Below are positions 5,363 to 10,712 of a stretch of 10,712 bases of DNA, piece after piece; positions within the stretch are counted from its first letter, which is position 1; each line of letters begins with the position of its first letter. A program made the position numbers and the translations under genes. Under the pieces are notes generated by a model. That model saw nothing but the letters and a program-made list of their open reading frames with translations, searched no databases and was not told the DNA's origin. Source of the DNA: an uncultured Clostridia bacterium (GTDB lineage: Bacteria; Bacillota; Clostridia; Oscillospirales; Ruminococcaceae); contig CANRLY010000057.1 of the NCBI GenBank assembly GCA_947631585.1, positions 1 to 10,712 of the forward strand, written 5' to 3'.

Positions 5363-7204
5363 ATGTGTTCGATCGCCGGAATGATAAATTGCTGCGGAGT
5401 GTATCCGGAGGATAACTGCTGCGTGGAAACTGCCTATAAAATGAAAGAGGCGCTGCGGCATAGAGGTCCGGACCAGAGCGGAGTTTATGTTACCGAAAAA
5501 GCTGCGCTTGTCCATAACCGACTGGCAGTCATAGATGTGGAAAAAGGTACTCAGCCGATGATATCCAAAAGCTATGGAGGCGAGTACGTCATAGTCTACA
5601 ACGGCGAACTTTATAATACCAAAGAGGTCAGAGACCAGCTGATAGCCAAGGGGTTTTCTTTCAGGACGGATTCTGATACCGAAGTGGTGCTGAAAGCCTA
5701 TATCTGCTGGAAAGAAAACTGCGTACATAAGTTTAACGGGATATTCGCTTTTGCCGTGTGGGAAAACGATACCGAAAGACTTTTTGCGGCAAGGGACAGA
5801 ATAGGCGTGAAACCTTTCTTTTATACCGTGAAAGGCGACAGATTTATCTTCGCTTCGGAAATAAAAGGTATCCTGCAGTCGCCCTGCGTAAAGGCGGAAG
5901 TTGATACCGCAGGCATTGCGGAAATAATGCTGATAGGTCCGGGAAGAACTCCCGGCTGCGGAGTGTTCAAGGATATCGAGGAACTTCCCCCTGCCTGCTG
6001 CGGCTTTTTTGAAAACGGCAGATTCCGTTCCTTTAAGTATTGGGACGTCCAAGATGTCCCCAATGAGGATACATTTGAACAAACGCTTGAAAAAACACGC
6101 TTCCTTGTGACCGATTCCATAGAACGCCAGCTGGTCTCGGACGTCCCCCTCTGTACGTTCCTGTCAGGCGGACTGGATTCAAGTATAATCTCATCGGTAG
6201 CGGCGTCAGCTTACCGCCGGCAGGGCAGGGAACTCCATACATTTTCCGTGGAATACCGTGACAACGATAAGTATTTTACCCCAAATAAATTCCAGCCGGA
6301 CGCAGACGACGAGTATATAGAAGAAATGGTCAGATACCTTGGCTGTAAACACCATAAAGTCGTGATAAATACCCCCCAACTGGTGGATAGCCTGTTTCGG
6401 GCGGTGGACGCCAGAGACCTGCCGGCTTTTGCCGATGTGGACGGCTCTATGCTGCTTTTTTGCAAAGAAGTCAAAAAGCATTGCACCGTGGCTCTCTCTG
6501 GGGAATGTGCAGACGAGATCTTCGGCGGCTACCCCTGGTACAGAGATAAAACTATCCGTGAGACCGATGGCTTCCCCTGGAGCCAAAGCACCGCATATCG
6601 GGCTTCTCTCCTGAAAGACGATATCCTCAGCAGAATAGACCCTCAGAGGTTTGTCCACAATAAGTACCTTTCCACCGTTTCGGAAGTGAAAAACCACCGG
6701 ATATATTCTCCTCTGGAACTGCGTATGAGAGAAATGACCCGCCTGAACCTCTCCTGGTTCATGCAGACCCTCCTTGACCGCAAGGACAGAATGTCCATGT
6801 ACAGCGGTCTGGAAGTCAGAGTGCCTTTCTGCGACTATCGTATCGTTGAGTATCTTTATACCGTCCCCTGGGAATTTAAGGACTATAAGAGCAGGGAAAA
6901 AGGCCTTCTCAGAAAAGCGGTCAGCGATATCCTGCCCGAAAAGGTGGTAAAACGCAAAAAAAGCCCTTACCCCAAGACCTTTGACCCTGCCTACACAAGA
7001 GCGGTGTCTCAGCTTCTTAAAGAAGTGGCAGACGACCCCTCCTCACCGCTGCTGAATATTGTAAAGAAAGAAAGCATAGAACACCTGCTCACCATGTCGG
7101 AAACCGTCTACTGGTACGGTCAGCTTATGGCTGACCCCCAGATAATGGCGTATCTTCTTCAGGTAAACTATTGGCTGAAGAAGTATCGGGTGTCTCTGGT
7201 GTAA
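5363..7204 (+). CDS. asnB: Asparagine synthase (glutamine-hydrolysing)
   Basis: A 613-residue cytoplasmic enzyme that makes asparagine from aspartate, ATP and glutamine. The N-terminal class II glutaminase domain starts with Met-Cys2, the catalytic nucleophile exposed after Met removal, and shows RHRGPDQSG (32-40) and NGELYN (80-85). The C-terminal synthetase domain has the ATP pyrophosphatase loop SGGLDSS (268-274) and SGECADEIFGGYPWY (379-393). The start at 5363 is fixed by Cys2 and by AGGAGG (5349-5354) 8 bases upstream; an ATG at 5309 is in frame but would bury the nucleophile and overlaps the -10 box. Length matches the larger Bacillus-type enzymes (AsnB, AsnO) rather than the shorter E. 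coli AsnB. It follows spoIIID but has its own candidate promoter. No terminator hairpin is visible behind it. Confidence 0.95.
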   Translation: MCSIAGMINCCGVYPEDNCCVETAYKMKEALRHRGPDQSGVYVTEKAALVHNRLAVIDVEKGTQPMISKSYGGEYVIVYNGELYNTKEVRDQLIAKGFSFRTDSDTEVVLKAYICWKENCVHKFNGIFAFAVWENDTERLFAARDRIGVKPFFYTVKGDRFIFASEIKGILQSPCVKAEVDTAGIAEIMLIGPGRTPGCGVFKDIEELPPACCGFFENGRFRSFKYWDVQDVPNEDTFEQTLEKTRFLVTDSIERQLVSDVPLCTFLSGGLDSSIISSVAASAYRRQGRELHTFSVEYRDNDKYFTPNKFQPDADDEYIEEMVRYLGCKHHKVVINTPQLVDSLFRAVDARDLPAFADVDGSMLLFCKEVKKHCTVALSGECADEIFGGYPWYRDKTIRETDGFPWSQSTAYRASLLKDDILSRIDPQRFVHNKYLSTVSEVKNHRIYSPLELRMREMTRLNLSWFMQTLLDRKDRMSMYSGLEVRVPFCDYRIVEYLYTVPWEFKDYKSREKGLLRKAVSDILPEKVVKRKKSPYPKTFDPAYTRAVSQLLKEVADDPSSPLLNIVKKESIEHLLTMSETVYWYGQLMADPQIMAYLLQVNYWLKKYRVSLV

Positions 7205-7421
7205 AAGCCTGAGACCCAACTATCCTGCTTATCCTTTCAGCCTGTTCGGTCATGAGATCCTTTGCCTCCTCATCGGAGCGCACAGGTCCCATGACCTTTA
7301 TTTTTCTCCCGTTTTTTTCACAGCTGTATAAACAACGGTACTCCATGATGCGATATTCCCCGACAGTAAACTTGTTGATAAGAAAGTATATTTCACTTCC
7401 GCTTGTACATATTCGCAGCAT
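7125..7421 (-). CDS. Possible small hypothetical protein, antisense to the asnB 3' end
   Basis: An open frame of 98 codons covers the otherwise unexplained gap behind asnB and overlaps its last 80 bases. The translation looks protein-like in its middle: a beta-type stretch (EIYFLINKFTVGEYRIMEY), a short charged turn (CEKNGRK) and an amphipathic helix (SDEEAKDLMTEQAERISRIV), then a low-complexity tail from the overlap. Codon choice there (ATA, AGG, AGA, GTC, CAG) resembles the neighbours. Against it, no good ribosome binding site precedes the ATG at 7419-7421. A second in-frame ATG at 7344-7346 has only GGGGA 10 bases away, and no minus-strand promoter is convincing. I do not recognise a family. 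It may be a real small gene, a remnant with a lost start, or chance. Confidence 0.4.
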   Translation of the reverse strand: MLRICTSGSEIYFLINKFTVGEYRIMEYRCLYSCEKNGRKIKVMGPVRSDEEAKDLMTEQAERISRIVGSQAFTPETPDTSSANSLPEEDTPLSGGQP

Positions 7422-7437
7422 AGTTGCGTTTTATCGG

Positions 7438-7467
7438 TTGACATTTGTGCGCCTGCTGTGATATAAT
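7438..7467 (+). promoter_or_regulatory. Strong vegetative promoter of the nuclease-like/carboxypeptidase operon
   Basis: TTGACA (7438-7443) and TATAAT (7462-7467) are perfect sigma-A boxes with an 18-base spacer, and TG at 7459-7460 gives an extended -10. The predicted start near 7474 leaves a leader of about 38 bases before the ATG at 7512. Confidence 0.88.
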
Positions 7468-7511
7468 TACTTGTGTATGGTGTATAGCTTGTTTGGCGGA
7501 AAGGAAAAGCC

Positions 7512-8258
7512 ATGGACGAACTGAGATTTCAGCAGGCTTGTTCAAAGATAATTGACGGCGGTCACGGCGGCGGTGGGATAGGCACGCTTGGTGAAAAAAC
7601 TCTCCACGCCGTGCTGAAAGAGTATTACGAGCCTGACAGCAGCTCTCATGAAGTCAGGATAGGCAACTTTATTGCCGATATAGTCGGGGAAAACGGTATA
7701 ATCGAGATACAGACCCGACAGCTCTCTAAGCTTATCCCGAAACTTGAACAGTTCCTGCCGGCGGCTGATGTGACGGTGGTCTATCCGGTTGCCAGGGAAA
7801 AACGCCTTATCTGGCTGGACGAACAGACCGGCGAACTTTCCAAGCCGAGAAGATCGCCGCACCGCCCCAGCGAGTTTTCGGTAATGGGGGAGCTTTATCC
7901 GCTGAGACGGTATATACGAGACCCGCACTTTCATTTTGTAGCCTGCTTTTTAGAGGTGGACGAGATACGCAGTCTCAATAATAAAAGGTCTGACAACCGC
8001 AAGAGGGGTTCTGTCCGTTACGACAGGATACCCAGACGCATTATCGGCGAACTGCGGCTTGAAAGTTACAGAGACTATCTGCGGTATCTTCCGGTAACGG
8101 TGGAAAAGGACTTCACTTCCGCCGAATATGCCGCCGCACTTGGCATTGACAGGAACAGCGGCAGAATTATTCTTTCCATTCTTGAAAGCGCAGAACTGGT
8201 CTGCCGGACAGGCAAGTCAGGACGAAATATATTGTTTTCCGTGACCGACGAGGTCTGA
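7512..8258 (+). CDS. Conserved nuclease-like protein of unknown function with C-terminal helix-turn-helix-like region
   Basis: A 248-residue soluble protein without signal peptide or membrane segment. I do not know a gene name, but the pattern resembles a hypothetical family I associate with Clostridia. The N-terminal half reads GTLGEKTLHAVLKEYYEPD (24-42), then EVRIGNFIADIVGENGIIEIQTRQ (47-70 in two overlapping parts). Glu28, Asp56 and Glu65-x-Gln67 are placed like the acidic residues of a PD-(D/E)xK nuclease core, followed by a strand VTVVYPV and a Trp/Leu-rich strand. The middle has RKRGSVRYDRIP (163-174). The last 50 residues (FTSAEYAAALGID ... LVCRTGKSGRNILF) look like a winged helix. 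The ATG at 7512 follows AAGGA (7501-7505). It shares a strong promoter with the carboxypeptidase gene, which begins 32 bases after it. The nuclease reading is inference; Gln in place of the usual Lys argues for caution. Confidence 0.75.
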   Translation: MDELRFQQACSKIIDGGHGGGGIGTLGEKTLHAVLKEYYEPDSSSHEVRIGNFIADIVGENGIIEIQTRQLSKLIPKLEQFLPAADVTVVYPVAREKRLIWLDEQTGELSKPRRSPHRPSEFSVMGELYPLRRYIRDPHFHFVACFLEVDEIRSLNNKRSDNRKRGSVRYDRIPRRIIGELRLESYRDYLRYLPVTVEKDFTSAEYAAALGIDRNSGRIILSILESAELVCRTGKSGRNILFSVTDEV

Positions 8259-8290
8259 GAAAACCCAAAATTTGAAAAGGAGACAGACAT

Positions 8291-9697
8291 ATGTTTAAAA
8301 GGATAAGCGCATTTGTGATGTGTGCGGTCATTACCGTTACCGTCCTGGCAGGAAGCATTGTAAACGCCGGAGCGATGAACTTCAATACAGGTATCGACCT
8401 GCGATCGCCGGCGGTGTATATGGTTAATCTGGATACCGGCGACGTGGTGGTCTCGATAAACGCATCAGAAAAACGAGTGCCGGCTTCCCTGACAAAGATA
8501 ATGACCTGCGTGGTCGTGCTGGATCAGTTCAAAAACGACCTGGACAGCTTAAAGACGGTGAAAGCTTCCGGCGGAGTAGAAGCCTTTGAGGAACTGTGGG
8601 GAACAGGCTGCTCCACTGCGGATATCCAGATGGACGAAGAAGTCACCTATTACGACCTGCTCCATGCGCTTATGCTGCCTTCCGCCTGCGAAGCTGCAAA
8701 TATCCTTGCTGTGAATGTTTCCGGCTCGATAGAGGGCTTTGTTAAAAGAATGAACGCCAAAGCTTCTGAGCTGGGCATGGTAAATACGCATTTTTCCAAT
8801 GCGCATGGGCTTTTCCCGGAGGATAACTATACCACCTGCGAGGATATGGCGATACTTTGCCGGTATGCGCTGGATACATACCCGCTGTTCGCTGAAATAG
8901 TTTCAAAACCAAACTATGAAATGGCGCCGACCACTGAGCATCCGGACGGCACTACTATAGTAAATACCAATAAAATGCTCCAGGTCGGCTCTGAATATCA
9001 CTACGGCTACGCAATGGGTATAAAAACCGGTACTCTTATCGAAGCCGGAAGATGCCTTGCTTCTTACGCCGAAAAGGACGGAGTCACCTATATGATAATC
9101 TCCATGGGAGCGCCCTCTGAGGACAGCGAGGGCAACAGCGTTATGTATAACTGCCTTGACCATATCGCTCTTTACGATTGGGCGTTTTCCTCTCTGGATT
9201 TTCAGCAGGTCATAAACAGCGAGTCTGAGATAACCGATATCGAGGTTGACTACGGCGAGGGCAAAACTACCGTGAACCTCAGACCTTCCCAGAGTTATGA
9301 ATGTCTCTGGCCTGTGGCTAAGTCCGTCAAAGAAGGGGACAGCGAGGAAGTAATCAAGTATAAGGAAAGTATCGAGAAGATCTCTGATATCAAAAAGAAA
9401 ATAAGCCTTTTTGAAAATGTTATCGCTCCTGTAAAAGAGGGGGATAAGCTTGGCACGGTGGAACTTACCTACGGCGGTCAGACCCTTGCCACTATAGACC
9501 TTATTGCCACAGCGTCAGTGGACAGGTCTATCATAAAGGAAAAGACCGAGGTCGCAAAGAGCTTTCCTCAGTCTACTTCATTCAAGATCGTTATTGCGGT
9601 AATAGTGGGAGTTGTCGTGCTTTATGTAGTGGTGTTCATTGCAATACTCAAAAAGACCCAAAAGAAACGCCGCCGCAAAAAGAAGAGTTCCAGATAG
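8291..9697 (+). CDS. Membrane-anchored D-alanyl-D-alanine carboxypeptidase (low-molecular-mass PBP)
   Basis: A 468-residue exported serine peptidase of the S11/DacA-DacF type that trims the terminal D-Ala from peptidoglycan stem peptides at the outer membrane face. Signal peptide at about 1-28. The active-site motifs are Ser66-Leu-Thr-Lys69 (ASLTK), Ser131-Ala-Cys133 in PSACEAAN and Lys245-Thr-Gly247 (IKTGT). The second motif is normally Ser-x-Asn, so Cys133 is noteworthy. SNAHGLFPEDNYTT (169-182) is also typical. A C-terminal beta domain follows from about 300 to 420, then a membrane helix at about 433-453 and a very basic tail (KKRRRKKKSSR) that stays in the cytoplasm. The ATG at 8291 follows GGAG (8279-8282) by 8 bases. 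It is the second gene of an operon with the nuclease-like protein and ends before a terminator. Family membership is secure; the exact dac symbol is not. Confidence 0.93.
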   Translation: MFKRISAFVMCAVITVTVLAGSIVNAGAMNFNTGIDLRSPAVYMVNLDTGDVVVSINASEKRVPASLTKIMTCVVVLDQFKNDLDSLKTVKASGGVEAFEELWGTGCSTADIQMDEEVTYYDLLHALMLPSACEAANILAVNVSGSIEGFVKRMNAKASELGMVNTHFSNAHGLFPEDNYTTCEDMAILCRYALDTYPLFAEIVSKPNYEMAPTTEHPDGTTIVNTNKMLQVGSEYHYGYAMGIKTGTLIEAGRCLASYAEKDGVTYMIISMGAPSEDSEGNSVMYNCLDHIALYDWAFSSLDFQQVINSESEITDIEVDYGEGKTTVNLRPSQSYECLWPVAKSVKEGDSEEVIKYKESIEKISDIKKKISLFENVIAPVKEGDKLGTVELTYGGQTLATIDLIATASVDRSIIKEKTEVAKSFPQSTSFKIVIAVIVGVVVLYVVVFIAILKKTQKKRRRKKKSSR

Positions 9698-9714
9698 TTA
9701 AAATAAACGAAAAA

Positions 9715-9742
9715 ACCACCCGATAATGGGTGGTCTTTTTTT
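9715..9742. terminator. Bidirectional intrinsic terminator between carboxypeptidase and aminotransferase genes
   Basis: ACCACCC (9715-9721) pairs with GGGTGGT (9728-9734) around the loop GATAAT. A run of T follows (9736-9742) and a run of A precedes it (9710-9715). It ends the carboxypeptidase operon on the plus strand. It can also end the convergent aminotransferase gene, whose stop codon (9741-9743) touches the T run. Confidence 0.9.
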
Positions 9743-10712
9743 AAACTTTTATTTCCCGAATAGCCTTGATAAGCGCAAATACCTGCCCGTCATTGTTGAA
9801 ATATGCCGGCGAGAACCTGACTGTTCCCACTTCGGTCGTACCCAGCTTCCTGTGGGCAAGAGCCGCACACTGGAGTCCGCCCCTCAGCGCAAACCCCCTT
9901 TTGTCTAGGTAAGAAGCGACCTGCTGGGAAGTCAGCCCTTTCAAATTAAAAGATACCACCGGCAGGTACTCTCCCTTTCCGCTGCGGTAGACCACACAGC
10001 CGGGTATGTTCGATAAGCCGGCTATGAAAATCCTGCAAAGCCGGTCCTCCTTGCTGCGGATATTCTGTATCCCAATGCGCTTTACGAATCTTATCCCCTC
10101 TCCCAGACCTATTATGCCTGCGGAATTTAAAGTTCCGCTTTCCAGCTTCTCCGGAAGAGAACCCGTCTGCTCCAGTTCCGCCGAAGTCGCTCCAGTTCCG
10201 CCCTCTATTATTGTGGAGATGGGAAAACTTCCGTCAGTGATGAGAAGCCCTGTACCGGTAGGACCGTAAAGCCCCTTGTGTCCTGACATACACAAAATGC
10301 TAAAACCGTCCGATAACTTCAGCGGTATCACTCCGGCAGCCTGAGAAGCGTCGCCGATAAAGCATATCCCACGCTCCCTGCAAAGCTGCGCCAGTTCCCG
10401 ATAAGGGGCGACCTTTCCTGTCACGTTTGAACCCACCGTGCAGCAAATGCACTTGGTGTCCCTCCTTATCAGACTTTCAAAGTTTGAGATGGTGACTTCA
10501 TCGTCCTCTGCAATGTCCGCCACCGAATATGTCACATCAGTCCTTGAAGCCAGCGCATATACCGGTCTTGCTACCGCATTGTGTTCCAACGAAGAAATAA
10601 TAATGTGACCGCTGCCGTTCATAACGCCTTTGATCGCCATGTTAAGAGCATGAGTGGCGTTCAGGGTGAAGATAGTGTTTTCAGAACTTGCCCCGAATAG
10701 CTCCGCCGCAGA
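9741..10712 (-). CDS. PLP-dependent class V aminotransferase, cysteine desulfurase-like (5' end outside window)
   Basis: The frame is open to the window edge, giving 323 visible residues; the N-terminus is missing. It opens with SAAELFGASSENTIF then TLNATHALNMAIKG, typical of fold-type I class V enzymes near the PLP-binding site. Other landmarks are SLEHNAVARP (conserved His), CFIGDASQAAG (Asp that contacts the PLP pyridine ring) and MSGHKGLYGPTGTGLL, whose Lys (codon 10275-10277) should form the Schiff base. LRGGLQCAALAHRKLGT follows, with a Cys (codon 9867-9869) at the place of the SufS/CsdA sulfur-accepting cysteine. The family takes sulfur (or selenium) from cysteine or a related substrate; the exact subfamily and substrate are not clear from sequence. 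The Gly-rich motif after the Lys matches the clostridial branch separate from canonical SufS. A methionine at 10640 is internal, not the start. It is convergent with the carboxypeptidase gene. Confidence 0.9.
   Translation of the reverse strand, partial: SAAELFGASSENTIFTLNATHALNMAIKGVMNGSGHIIISSLEHNAVARPVYALASRTDVTYSVADIAEDDEVTISNFESLIRRDTKCICCTVGSNVTGKVAPYRELAQLCRERGICFIGDASQAAGVIPLKLSDGFSILCMSGHKGLYGPTGTGLLITDGSFPISTIIEGGTGATSAELEQTGSLPEKLESGTLNSAGIIGLGEGIRFVKRIGIQNIRSKEDRLCRIFIAGLSNIPGCVVYRSGKGEYLPVVSFNLKGLTSQQVASYLDKRGFALRGGLQCAALAHRKLGTTEVGTVRFSPAYFNNDGQVFALIKAIREIKV

Noticed and set aside
6206..6697. Minus-strand frame of 163 codons inside asnB
   Set aside because: It lies wholly antisense to the conserved synthetase domain of asnB and shows no recognisable domain.

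Overview
The window looks like chromosome of a Gram-positive, spore-forming gut or rumen Clostridia, most likely a Ruminococcus or a close relative in the Oscillospiraceae. The evidence is a cohesin-bearing surface protein with long Thr/Lys/Pro linkers, a type I dockerin on a secreted enzyme, the mother-cell sporulation regulator SpoIIID, strong AGGAGG-type ribosome binding sites and mid-range G+C. Genus is inferred from these features, not from any database match.

Layout. Positions 2-247 hold the 3' end of leuB (3-isopropylmalate dehydrogenase), followed closely by queH (271-909) and a bidirectional terminator. A minus-strand gene (964-2532) encodes a single-cohesin surface protein with a Thr-rich linker, a second unrecognised beta-type domain and a C-terminal anchor with an LPxTG-like motif. 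A 426-base divergent region (2533-2958) has a perfect TTGACA/TATAAT promoter on each strand plus several inverted repeats. The plus-strand gene (2959-4734) encodes a secreted SH3/glucosaminidase/cadherin-like/dockerin protein and ends in a terminator. Next come spoIIID (4870-5145), a compact 97-base element that can fold as a four-way junction (5170-5266), and asnB (5363-7204). A possible small gene lies antisense at 7125-7421. A promoter at 7438-7467 drives a two-gene operon: an unnamed nuclease-like protein with a possible winged-helix end (7512-8258) and a membrane-anchored D,D-carboxypeptidase (8291-9697). A bidirectional terminator separates it from a convergent PLP-dependent class V aminotransferase (9741 to the window end, minus strand).

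How the parts may work together. The divergent pair is the most interesting. One gene makes a surface-anchored cohesin, the other a secreted peptidoglycan hydrolase with a dockerin, and they share a control region. This suggests a dedicated surface-docking module for a cell-wall enzyme rather than for plant-fibre degradation, but the pairing is inference. The carboxypeptidase operon also acts on peptidoglycan. LeuB, QueH, AsnB and the aminotransferase are housekeeping metabolism. No mobile element gene, CRISPR array, tRNA or rRNA was seen.
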